From: Babylonia areolata
Taxonomy: Eukaryota; Mollusca; Gastropoda; Neogastropoda; Buccinidae
Assembly: GCF_041734735.1 (NCBI RefSeq)
Contig: NC_134895.1
Coordinates: 18,158,525-18,222,524, forward strand
DNA length: 64,000 nt
Reading direction: 5' to 3'
Below, in pieces: positions 1 to 11,216 of this stretch (its first letter is position 1; each line of letters opens with the position of its first letter). A program made the translations under genes and the position numbers. A model generated the notes under the pieces. It saw only the letters and a list, made by a program, of their open reading frames with translations. It was not told where the DNA came from and searched no databases.

Positions 1-130
1 CACACACACTTCGCTCTCTCTTTCTCTTTTAGTGTGGACTTAAGAAAAGTACAACTGATTCATACTTTTCAGAGAGTTTCGTATCAGATCACTTTTCCTT
101 TAGTCTGTAATTTTGCGTATTTCAGCATAT

Positions 131-155
131 GTACATGTGTGTGTGTGTGTTTATG

Positions 156-186
<31 letters not shown>

Positions 187-252
187 ATGTGTGTGTGTGT
201 GTTTGTGTGTGTGTTGTTTGTGTGTGTTTCTCTGTGTATGCATGTGTGTGTG
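131..252. repeat. (GT)n microsatellite ending at the importin-13 acceptor
   Basis: Interrupted GT dinucleotide tract running to within five bases of the exon that begins at 257. It takes the place of a normal pyrimidine tract. Confidence 0.9.
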
Positions 253-256
253 ACAG

Positions 257-3200
257 ATGATCCTTCAGAAAGAAATCCTGCTGGAACGAGATGCCATGCG
301 GTTGATGGCCTGTGTGGGCCAGGTGTTGTCGGTTCTGCCTATCCCTGACATCATGAGCTATCTGGATGCCATCCTTGTGCCGCGGTTACAACACTTACAG
401 CACCTGGTCAGACAGGAGGTACTGTGATGCCCTGTCATTTATTGTATTACTCTTTTTGTCACAACAGATTTCTCTGTGTGAAATTCGGGCTGCTTTCCCT
501 AGGGAGAGCGCGTAGCAACTCTGAGAGCGCTACCCATTTTTTTGGTAGTTTTTTTCTGCCTGATTTTATTTGTGTTTTTATCGAAATGGATTTTTTCTAC
601 AGTATTTCTCAGGGAAAACCTTCTTTTTTTTTTTGCCTTGGGTTCTTTTACATGCACTAAGTGCATGCTGCATGCGGGACTTTGGTTTATCGTCTCATCT
701 GAATGACTAGTGTCCAGACCACCATTCAAGGTCTAGTGGAGGGGGAGAAAAAACTGGCAACTATGAGATTCGAACCAGTGCGCTCAGATTCTCTCGCTTC
801 CTAGGCAGACACGTTATCTCTTGGCCAACACAGCAATTTTTAGATAGTGTGGACACTGTATATCCACTATTGCAATATTGTTTCAGTCTAAGAGGCACAA
901 ACACATCCTGTGCCAAGGAAACAGGAGAAACTGTGTGCATGAAATCAGGTGCCACACATGCTAGTACTTTCTCCCCTTCCTTAGAAAGTGAGTGGTTGTC
1001 TGGACACTAGTCATTCATGTGAGATGATAAACTGAGATCCCATGTGTAACATGCACTTAGCACACTTAAAAGAACCCACAGCAGCAAAAGGATTGTCCCA
1101 AGCAAAATTCTATAGAAAAATTGTCATTGATTGTGAAACAAATTCACTTGCAGACAGAAAAAAGGCGAAAAAATATGGGTGGTGCTATCTGTACTGTGGC
1201 GAGATGCTTTCCATGTGGAGAGTAGCCTGAATTTCACACAGAAATCTGTTGTGACTAAAAGTGATAATACAAATACAATATAAATACAATATTTCAAGCT
1301 AAGAAGCGCATTAGTAGTCAGTGCCTTTCATACATTTACAAGTTACTCATAGAAAAGCACTCACTTCAGTATGAAACAGGTCTATCATTTGGCATGGTGT
1401 TGTTGTTTTTATATAGTTATGAGCTTGTCCTGGAAAACACACTGAAACACGGATAAAAAAAAGATTAGCTTTTTTCTAGTGCCATATGTCTTGAAAACGC
1501 ATAATAATGGAATGGAGATGCATATTTTTATACAGGTGGACACTGACAATAATGTCCAGGGATAAAACATGATATGATAATTTCATCAGTGTCTTGTTAT
1601 TTAGTCATAATTCTCTTGATCCTGATCCTCTGTTTGTGTGTGGTGAGATGGGGAGAAAGAGGAAGAGTGTAGGTGTGTGTACAATTAACAGGCATGTGAT
1701 TCTTCAGACTATAGTCTCAAATCAGACTGCGGGAAAATTGGAAATTGGCATGCTTCTTATAATTTCACATGTATTGTAATTATGGAGGCAATGTAGTGAT
1801 TACAGACAGTAACAGAAACCCTCAGTCTCATCTCTGTTTTAGTGTGCCGCACATGAATGAGTGTGTGAACAATAAATTGATCTCTGTTTTACTTTTAGTG
1901 TGCACACATGAATGAATGTGTGAATGATAAATTGTGTGATGAGTGACTCAGTCTTTGTACGCCCATCGTGTACCAAGAGGTAGGTTTTATGGCTGCACTG
2001 TGTCTGTCTGTTTCAGCCGAGCGACGCTGTGCAGAAGCAGCTGGTGTTCCAGATCCAGCTCCTGTCCTGGTTGTTCAGCACGCTGGACACGGAGAAGGAT
2101 GGGGAGGGCCACGACAATGCTCAGCCTCCACATCCTCCCTCACCCAGCAGCCCCAAACCTGTGAGTGGTTTTGTGCCATGCACAGGACAGTTAAGCTTAC
2201 AGTTCAGCCAACAGCAAAGTGAAAGCTGTTTTATACAAGGTTTCTCCTCTGCAGTGGGAATTTAATTTACATCTTGGTCTTTCGTGAAGGACAATGACTT
2301 TCAAATTTCGAAATAAGATTGCTCTTGGCCATGCAGCCTTGTGGGCTTGTTGGCCATTGGGGACCATCCCAGCACTGACTGTTCTTAAGCCCTCTCGGCT
2401 GAGACAGTGGGGATGTAACATGGGCAAGATAATCAAATTCTAGCCCAGATGGTCGGGACAGCAGTTGCCTTCTCTGCTGTTCTGATGGTCATAGTTGGAC
2501 GTGTCTTTCTGTGATTCATAACTGCAGGGCATTGTAAATTTTTGTGGCTTTTGAGTCATTTCAGAAACACTTTGTTTTGTTAATAAAAACAAAAACAAAA
2601 CATATGTATAATAACGATGATAATAATAACAATACTGATAATGGGTATATATCAACAACAAAGCACATACCCACACACTTGAGAAATACATACCCAAACG
2701 TTACAGGCTGGTTAGTATTTTTATGCAGAAAGTGTTTTTGTTTTCATTGCTCCTTTGTCATATGTTCTTACCAGTAAATTGTTATCTTCATGTTGTCTGT
2801 TCAGTGTAATATGTTCTTAAAACTTAGCTGGTGTCTTTGTGTAGTGTCATTTATTATTGCCTGCATCTGAGTTTGTGTATGTATGTGTGTGTATGTGTTT
2901 GTGCTTGCATGCGTATATGTGTGTAGAACCTCTTGTTCATGTGTATACATTTGTATGTTTCAACACGCATGTCCAAGATGAAGTGAACATGTTTGTACGT
3001 GATCTGTTCCAGGTGTTTGTGGTGATGCAGCAGATTTTGCCAACGGTTCAGGAGCTGGTCTCCAAATGGAAAATGCAGCCAGCTGTTGTGGAGGTCAGTC
3101 TGCAAGTGGGATACAAGATGGAGGTCATAGTAACAACAATGATGATAATTATATTGTACATCTATGGCACAAATTCCCCAGACAGGAAACACATAGATAT

Positions 3201-6200
3201 GAGATTCGTATACAACACTGCAGAATGGCACACAGCAGGACATAAAGACATACAAGATAAAGAAAAAAAGCATACATTTATACACCAAGACAATACTACA
3301 GACTGATCATGGGACTGGAAGTGGGGGTGGGTTCAGCACACAGTAGATGGTGAGAAGGGGGAAGTAACTGATACATTAGAATAGATGAAATTCCTGTGAA
3401 AACTCTGTGTTAAAAGGATGCATTAGTAATGATCTCCATTTTGAAAAGAATCATGAGAAATACTTTAAAATGAACAGTGCCGTCAGTTGTAAATGGTGTA
3501 TGGTAATATTAATTATATTAAGTTTATAGGATTTTAAGCCTGTTGAGTTTCTGCGAACCAAATACCTTTTTAAAAAAGATGGTGGGATGGATATGGGGTA
3601 GATAGGGTAGATCGGAGAGTTAGACAAGTTAGCTACAAGAGCTTACTGATTTCAGATTAAATGATAACATTCAATACCCAGACATTTTCTAGATAAGATT
3701 GATCAGATGTGAAATGTACCAGAAATTTGTTTCATTAACTGTTCTGTTTGGGGAAGGAACATTCAGGGATGAGCAGGCAGATGAAGAGCGTAGGATAAGA
3801 TGAGAATAATTTTATTATCTCAGATCAGAGATATTTGGCCAGGTCTGTTATCACAACATTGACAAGTATTCAACATGGAAACGTGATTGTAAAAACAGAT
3901 ATTAAGTACATGATGATGACAAGAATGTAAAAGCCTTGCAATACTTTGTTTCACACATTCACTCTCTACATTGCAGGTATTATATCTTAAATTTAAAAAC
4001 AGAAAGAATCAAGATTTGTTGAATTCTTGAGCATAACATACTGTGTAAACCATATGGCCAGGTGGTGAATGAGATGTTCAAGAAATCCCTGGTGGTGCTA
4101 ATGGATGACTTCAAATCGCTGGCTAACAGTGTGGCCACCATGATGATTGAGATGTACGAGACCACTCCACATGCCTCCATCCTGGATGTGGCCAGACAGG
4201 TCTGTGCAGCTTGGGAAAGTGTGGTGGTGATGGGAATGAATGTTGATATGTACACAGTAATCAAAGAGGTTGATTTATTTTTTTGTCACTTGTTTGTTGA
4301 CAAGCATTTGAAAGAGCCACAAGAAAATCGGCTTTTTTTGTTGTTGTTTGAAGCAGACAGTAAAATCTTTTGAATGTGAGTCTGAATTCGATGTCAATGC
4401 GATTTGGATGTTGGAAAGTTTTCACTGCTGACTTTTAAGACTGATCCTGTGTTTGGTTTCAGTTTTTTGTGTCGCAGTTGTGAAGTGGGTTTGTTTTGGC
4501 AGTAATATTTTGACAGTCCTGATGATAAAGCCTGAGTGATCAGTTGGGCTATAAGTAATACAATTTGATGTTTTTGGTAATGATTAGGATGTATTTATAA
4601 AATTTGAGCATGATTTTGTTGTACTAACTCAAAATAAATGTGATTTTGCTATTTGATTCCTAGTTTTTGATGGATCTGTTCAAAGTTTTGAAGTCAGATA
4701 ATTGCTGTTTCAATTTGATTTACATGTTTATACTACAGTAAGTTTTTGTGTGGTCAGTTTTTGAACTTTCCTATTATTCCTCCCAGTCTGTCTTCTGGCA
4801 TTCTGCCTCCCTCTACCTCTCTTCACCAAGTGTCTGTCTGTGGTCATGTAGAAACAAGTATGTTTATTTTGTTCAGATTGTGCTGCTGTTTGGCTTTGAT
4901 GCTGATTTCACACACTACGTCAATACATTGTTAAACGTCATATGTAACAAGACGTTACAACCTTTCCCTGCAGGTAAGGGTTTTTTTATTGGGTAGTTTT
5001 GGTATCAGTTCTTCTGTTGAATCATTTTGATGTTAATGTTTAAAAGAGGTGTGTGGTGTGTGTGTGTGTGTGGTTGTGCATAAGCATGGTAATAAAAACC
5101 TTATGTCCTTTTGTCCTCAAGTTCGTATACCATAGTCAGGATACATAGACAGTCGTTTGTGCCTATTTACATGCATGCAGGCATCTACATACATATTACT
5201 TGCACTTCACACACTGACCTCATGCACACATAGACACACAGATTTAAAGAGTGAAAGGATATGAAATGAGTAAATAAGAAACAGAATATGATGATGAGAA
5301 TTGTATTATTGTAGTTATTGTTCTGATTATGTTTGGTCATATACTCGTTTATGTAAAAGTTCATTCAAATGCTCTGTTTGAAACAGTGGGTTTGGTAATT
5401 TGATTGTTGTAAAATAACATTTTTTGCATCACTGCATTGAGAAATGCTCCATTTAAAACACTGGCTTTTGGTAATGTGATTGTTTTAGAATAACATTTTT
5501 GCATTACTGCATTTAGGAATGCTCCATTTAAACAGTGGGTTTCCATTGGAATGATTGTTTACCTCCTGCCGGAAATGGCATATCATTGGCAAGCAGATGG
5601 TGGTCTAATGGTGAGATGTCGTATCACTGGGTTGCTGCGATAAATTTTGGCCGATAATAGCAAACAGATAGGCCTGGTTTGAATCAGTTTGACATGATAA
5701 GTTTATTTTAACCAAACTGGGAGTATAATACGAACTCCTCATTTTTGGCTATGTGATTGCTTTAAAATAACATTTTTGCATCACTGCATTTAGAAATGTC
5801 TTTGTTTTTCAGTGCTGCCAAACACTGATGTGGTGGAAGCTTTCATGATCTTTATGGCAAACGTGAGTAGGAATTTGGGCAAACTTATGATTTATCCATG
5901 TAAATTCAGGAGTTCTCTCTTTTATTCATTCCATCTCTTCTTTTGCAGGGTTTTTTTGGTTTTTATTTTTTTTTTAACATTTTTCAGATTTTTGTGTATA
6001 TGGTTTGTCTTCTTCCTGTGCTTGCTAAGGTTTTTGATTTTTTTTATTGTAGCATTTTCAAGTCAGCTTTAGATTCTGTATTTTGAAATTACTGATCTCT
6101 TCATTCTCTGGTATTGTAATGCTTGAGTGATATATTGTGCAAGTTGAACATGTTTATAGGTATTTGGTCAGTTTAAAATCTGTTCAAGGTTGTTTATGGC

Positions 6201-7266
6201 CATCAGATATGTTGATTCATGTCTTCTAATGTTTGGTTTTAGAAGAGCCATTATATTTTGTAAGTATTGTATTTCTTAGTTTCTGCATTTTCTATATTTT
6301 TATGCAAGAAAACATGTATACTTTTATTTCGTTTGCAGTTACTGAAGAAAATGAAACCTGCACTTGTGCAGTCTGGCGTCAATCTTGAGGCCATCCTAAA
6401 AGCAGGTAAGTAGGTGTCTGTGTCTGTGTAAAGATTATTGTGTGAACAATTGCTACCAAATGTTAGTGGGTCATGGTAAGCATGTGTAATTAAACGTAAT
6501 TTTAGGAAGAAAATTTCCTTTTGTCTATATAGTTGTGTGTGTACATAATGCGTGTTTACCTGTGTGCTTGCACAGACAGATTCAGCAAGGTACATGTGAA
6601 TGAAGTGGAGTGTTTGGTCCTGTCTTTGATGTCTTGGAAGCTTAATTATACTTATATTTACCTGTTTTCACAGTGTTATTATTTTCTTTGTTGTTATAAA
6701 TCCGGACACAAAGCACCATTTGTTAATATTATCACTTAACACTATAAATCCAGACACTTCTCCCCAATTGTTATTGTCATAACTCCATACTCTATGCCCA
6801 AATACAGAACATAGCTGGCCACATAGCAGGGCAAAAACGGTCATCCACATAGAAAGGCCCAGTTGCACATTCAAGCAAACATGGGAGTGGAAGTGCACTG
6901 AAGCAGAATAACAAGAAAGAGTAATGTAGTCAACCAAGCCTCATGACCAACACTTTGACTGTTGCTGTGCATCTTCCGTGGACATAAATATGACGATGAC
7001 CATTTGCTGTGTGATTTTATGTCTCTGCTTTCACTTGATTTCTCGAACTGCACCTCAACCTATTTCTGACCATTCAAGGTCTCTCCACTCTTCTGCTAAT
7101 CATACAATCTTTTGCGTTCCCAAAATTAGTTGAGAGAAACATGGTGGGAGAGCTTTACAAACCTGGAGACCAGTGCATTTTTCAGTCCTTCAGTCCCTCA
7201 CTTACATCCTTGAAAACAAATCTTAAAATCTTACTTTTTAAGACACTCCATTCCATGTTTCTTTTA

Positions 7267-7314
<48 letters not shown>

Positions 7315-7382
7315 TTTCTGACTGATGTAAAGCGCTTTGAGAGGTTTGAAAGCACTATATTAATGTGCTATTATTATTGTTG

Positions 7383-7414
<32 letters not shown>

Positions 7415-9442
7415 TGCAGGGCTGGTGACAATGTCTCTCTCTGAGCATGGGGTGGTGAAGGCCAGCTGTTTCCTTGTGGTGAGTTCTGATGGGTCTTCTG
7501 TGCTCTTCAGCAGGGTGGGAGAGACATTTTTGGCTTTTGGTTGAAGAATGGATGGGGATATTAATTATATAACTCTATATTGATGGCTTAATAGATGGGT
7601 TTTGATGAAGATTGGGAATTTATGGCTTTATTCTGATGGCAAACTAGATGGTTTGGCTGCAGACTGGGTGGGAAATTTATGGCTTTATGGTGCATCTGAG
7701 CAATTTTGGCTTTATATTGATGGCCAACAATATGGTTTAGCTGAAGATTGGAAATTTATGGCTTTATATTGATGGCAAACTACATGGTTTGGTTGAAGAT
7801 TTGGTGGGAAATATTTTGCTTTATGCTGACGGCTAAATAGATTGTTTGGTTTAAGACAGGGATTTTATGGTTTCGTGTTGGAGGCTAACTGGAGGGTTTT
7901 GCTGAAAACCAGTTTGGAACGTTAGGGCTTTATGGCTATTTAGATTTGGATGGAGAGGGTAAGAATTGACTGTTGTCATTTTCTTTTTCTTTTTTTCTAA
8001 ACCAGATTGAATTTTTGAATGCTGGGTCCGAAGAACAGAGCATCAGGAGCATTGTCAACAACAACATGCAGTTAATTGTCGACAGAGTTATGAGGGTAAG
8101 TCGTGGCACTGGATTTTTCTGCTTCTGTTAACCTGTTTTTGTAAGATCTTTTTATATCTAGAACATTTTTTGATTTTTTGAAATTGTATATGATGAATAA
8201 TATTTTTGTATATTTTGAATTAGTTGTTTTTTTTATTGCACTTAAAAAAAAATCCCACCTTTTAGTTTCTGATTCTTTCCAAAACAAATTTTACTGCCCA
8301 CTCATAAGAAATAAAATAGTTTGATCTGCCTACCTCCCCCTTTCAAGTCTTCCTGAAGAAGCCCAACAGGGCAAAGATTTTTTTAGAAGAATGAATTTTA
8401 ATTAGCTGACAGTTTGTGTGCAGTTTCAGTGTATTTCTTTTATTTATATGAATATATATAATTTTTTCAGTCATCTTTCTCTATAATTGATGTGACTCAG
8501 ATTTGCAAATGGATGTGTGCGCATTGCATGTGCATCTGTGTTACTCACGAGCATACACACATGCACACACACATGCACGCCCACCCAGCCAACCAGAGGC
8601 AAGCGCCGTGTGCACACAGGTATGCAAGATTGGTGCAGTGGTATCGGAACTGTTTGCAGGCGATTGGTGGAGAGTCTGCCAGACAGACCATGGAGATTAT
8701 GTCGGACGTGCTGCTGTCGTGCTGCAAGTTCCACTTCCCTGTTCTGGACACCACCCTGCGGGCCTGCCTGGACACTGAGGGCTACCCCTCCCCCCGCGCC
8801 CTGCCGCAGGACAAGGAGAACTTCCTCAAGTCCATCATCAGGTATGGCCCGCCATTCATTGACGAATGCTCTGTAGGGAAAAAGAATGGATGGGTGTGAA
8901 TGTGAATTGTCAGTTCATCAAGTCACATCATCATAACTACAAAAAAAAAAAAGAAAAAAAGAAAAAAAAGAGAGTGAATATTGGAAATAAACTGGTTCAT
9001 TTTACATTGCGAGATAAAATTTCCCTCGAGTTTGAATGCTTCATCAAAGTATGTCACTATGTCTTGTTGATGACATCAGCAAACTCAGTTTAAAGGCACA
9101 TGGATAATGATAGGGTAGGGAGCACAATTTTTGCCACATTGGAAAATCGTGGTACTTGGAAGATCTTGACACGGTCAATTTTCTTTCAAAAAACAACAAA
9201 TGCTTGCTTTTTGTGCCCTGTCCATAATCAGCCCCAGTCATGTCTTATTATTAGTTCATGTTTTATTTTGCATACATTGATGTATGTTTTGTATGTGTAT
9301 GCATTATCCATTTGCTCTTGTTTTCTTCCTCAGTAACAAAACCAACAAACGAAAGATGCGAGACATTGTGAAAGAGTTTTCTCTACTGTGCCGAGGCCTG
9401 CTGGGAACAGACTATGTGGAGGTGGCCAAGCAGCTATTATAG
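257..9442 (+). CDS. IPO13: importin-13, C-terminal 392 residues (eleven exons; 5' part lies before the window)
   Basis: Importin-13 is a karyopherin-beta made of HEAT repeats. In studied animals it imports UBC9 and MAGO-Y14 and exports eIF1A, using RanGTP. Exons seen: 257-418, 2017-2160, 3013-3093, 4062-4199, 4877-4973, 5813-5862, 6339-6405, 7420-7478, 8006-8095, 8660-8841 and 9334-9442 (stop TAG at 9440-9442). All have AG/GT borders and the phases agree throughout, giving 1179 coding bases. I recognised the family by comparison with remembered human IPO13. Matching stretches include VVEAV-like residues at the third/fourth exon join, DDF in the fourth exon, VKASC in the eighth, AIGGESAR at the start of the tenth and LLCRGL-GTDY near the C-terminus. 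The family is about 960 residues long, so roughly the last 40% is here. The stretch after STLDTEKDGE in the second exon is proline- and serine-rich, as in the human loop. Introns carry SINE, LINE and minisatellite sequence described separately. The alternative paralogue, transportin-3, fits less well. Confidence 0.93.
438..835 (-). mobile_element. tRNA-headed SINE, family A, copy 1
   Basis: Read on the minus strand this begins near 835 with a tRNA-like head: an A-box-like TTGGCCAAGAGATAACG and a B box GGTTCGAATCT. The body includes GGTCTGGACACTAGTCATTC and a tail with ATACAATA-type repeats near 440. The same body occurs at 966-1293 and 23996-24419. It lies about 20 bases downstream of the donor of the first importin-13 exon in the window. 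Confidence 0.75.
966..1293 (+). mobile_element. SINE family A, copy 2, head missing
   Basis: Shares the body of the neighbouring minus-strand copy (GTCTGGACACTAGTCATTC, GATGATAAACTGAG, TTTCACACAGAAATCTGTTG) and ends in ATACAAATACAATATAAATA. The tRNA-like head is not recognisable, so this looks 5'-truncated. It forms an inverted pair with copy 1. Confidence 0.7.
3793..4045 (-). mobile_element. LINE 3' tail fragment (Rex1/Babar-like) next to importin-13 acceptor
   Basis: Aligns by eye with the 3' region of the larger minus-strand LINE at 27125-29055. Shared words include TTTATTATCTC, CATTATCACAACA-type, ACATGG, TTTCATAC/TTTCACAC, TGCAGGTA and AAACAGAAAGAAT. It starts with a GGATAAGATGAGAATAA tail and runs almost to the acceptor of the exon at 4062. 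Confidence 0.7.
5362..5805. repeat. about 82-bp tandem duplication in importin-13 intron 5, with a further copy at the exon 6 acceptor
   Basis: The unit contains TGATTGTTTTA-AATAACATTTTTGCAT and CACTGCATTTAG-AATG. Two adjacent copies plus a partial one lie in 5362-5545, and a displaced copy at about 5737-5800 leads straight into the acceptor of the exon at 5813. The 190 bases between are unrelated. Confidence 0.75.
6833..6920. mobile_element. SINE family B body fragment (degraded)
   Basis: The stretch CGGTCATCCACATAGAAAGG, then AACATGGGAGTGG-AGTGCA and a purine-rich end, resembles the block at 61495-61590 (CAGTCATACACGTAAAAGCC, AACGTGGGAGTTGCAGCTCA). Too short and diverged for certainty. Confidence 0.4.
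7135..7413 (+). mobile_element. L2-like LINE 3' end plus (GT)n and (GAT)n
   Basis: Residues SLTSLKTNLKILLFKTL at about 7197-7247 resemble the end of L2-type ORF2 proteins. A (GT)n tract (7270-7311) follows, then the typical 3' tail words GTAAAGCGCTTTGAGAGG and CACTATATTAATGTGCTATT with ATT repeats, and finally (GAT)n to 7413. The tail ends six bases before the importin-13 exon at 7420. Confidence 0.65.
7530..7940. repeat. diverged minisatellite of about 65-75 bp units in importin-13 intron 8
   Basis: About six imperfect units share the words GGCTTTAT-TTGATGGC, AAACTA-ATGGTTTGG-TGAAGA and TGGGTGGGAAATTTATGG. No open frame or splice signals of note. Confidence 0.7.
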
Positions 9443-10656
9443 CCCACACCTGGCACTGACAGAAGCAGCAGTGCTACACCAGATGATACAACTATGTGAT
9501 ATGAAAAAAGGCATGCTGGCTCTAGGGAATGAGTCATCATTCGTTGGAGCAGTCGAGTCTGACAGCAGTCGGTGATCTAAGACAAGTGTTGGTGAGAGTG
9601 ACTCGTTACCAGTGTTTTAGTTTACTCATATGTCGATGGTGAGGTGTCACTGTCCCATACTGCATATGAGTAGGAAAGTAAATATGCCATGGTGACAGTT
9701 CTGCGACATGGCATATGTCAGAACATTGCGTTTTTTTATTTGATGAAACTTGAGGGAATCCCTGTCGTGCTGCCCACTTGATCCTGTTTATTCACAGCCA
9801 AAACAAATATTTTGGATATAGCCGTCATTGGTGGACTTGCAGAAATGAGCGGCTCAGACTGTGACTGACATTGTTGACATGCGGTCAGTTTGTTTAGCAC
9901 GTCAGTTCTTGCTCGGTAGGCTTGGCTTGCTGCAGAGGAGTCCAGTTTTAATTACACATACTTAACTGTGACCCACTAGTGCAGACTGTCCAGTTTCGTG
10001 TCCTGCAGATAAATGCTGGGCAGGCTGGGCATACTGTTGTATATTCTGAGACAGGCTGTTCCTATGGGCATTCCTTTGTTGGACGTTGTCATAACATTTG
10101 CACTGCAGTCTGCCTGTGCTCTGCCTGCCAGACTTCACCCCCACTCCCCCTCTCCCCGCCAGACACAAATTTTTAATGATTTTTAAACTGAGAAAAAACA
10201 TCTTGGTGCAGTGAAATACTTGCCACATCATCTCTGTTTCTCAGTTCTTTTTCTCTAGTCTCTCTCCCCTGTCATGAGCTTGCAGAGTAATGTAATGTGT
10301 CATTGGTTTAACTATGTGAGAGATCATCACCCATACATGAATTAGCTTTTGTGTTCATAATCCTCATCTTACAATGCATTGTAAAGATACAAGTTCTGTG
10401 CTGAGTTTGCCATATTTGTTGAACCCACAGGCTGACCAAATCCCTTGGGATGTCCAAGCAATAAGTTCACAACACTGAAAATAACAATGCTTTACTGAGT
10501 ATGAGTAAGAATCTGCACCCCAAAGAAATGAGCGAATGTGTTGGCTGCCGTTTCTGACAAAGCAGCAGAGCTTGATTGTACAGACGTCTACTTCATAAAG
10601 TACTTGCATGTACCCTGATGCCTGCGTTATTAGATGTGCACACTGATGCACACACA

Positions 10657-10716
<60 letters not shown>

Positions 10717-11183
10717 GCACCACACCACACACACTTACTGACTCATTAATTCACACACTCCAACAGCCCTGCAGGCACGAGGAGAAAGAATGGTGAGAAA
10801 GGTTTGAGAAATTGTAGAGAAAGACTGAAGTGCACGTTGACAGCACAGTGGTGGACCAGTTTAAGTTTCCGGTGAGAGGCGCACTTGTGTATGCAGTGAT
10901 CTGCAGGGTACAGAAAATGTGCTGGTACTGAATTGCTGTGAGTGGATGGTTATCTGGAATAGGAAGATGGGTCCGTTGGTTACAGGATCTGACTAAAGAA
11001 GCATAGGTTCTGGGTTTCATTCTTGAAGGGTTGAGGATTTTTCTTGCACATGCATGCTTACATGTGCTCATGCCCCCTCCCCATCTGCCCACCCCCCAGT
11101 CTCCTACTCCCCTACTCCCTCCCTCCCCTCACACACACACACACGTAAGCAGGCAAGTGTGTGGGCACACACACACACGCTTA

Positions 11184-11216
<33 letters not shown>

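Noticed and set aside
735-835. tRNA-like sequence on the minus strand
   Set aside because: SINE family A head; the same head plus body recurs at 23996-24419.
2854-3306. Open frames on both strands around an importin-13 exon
   Set aside because: Only 3013-3093 matches importin-13; the rest is intron read-through.
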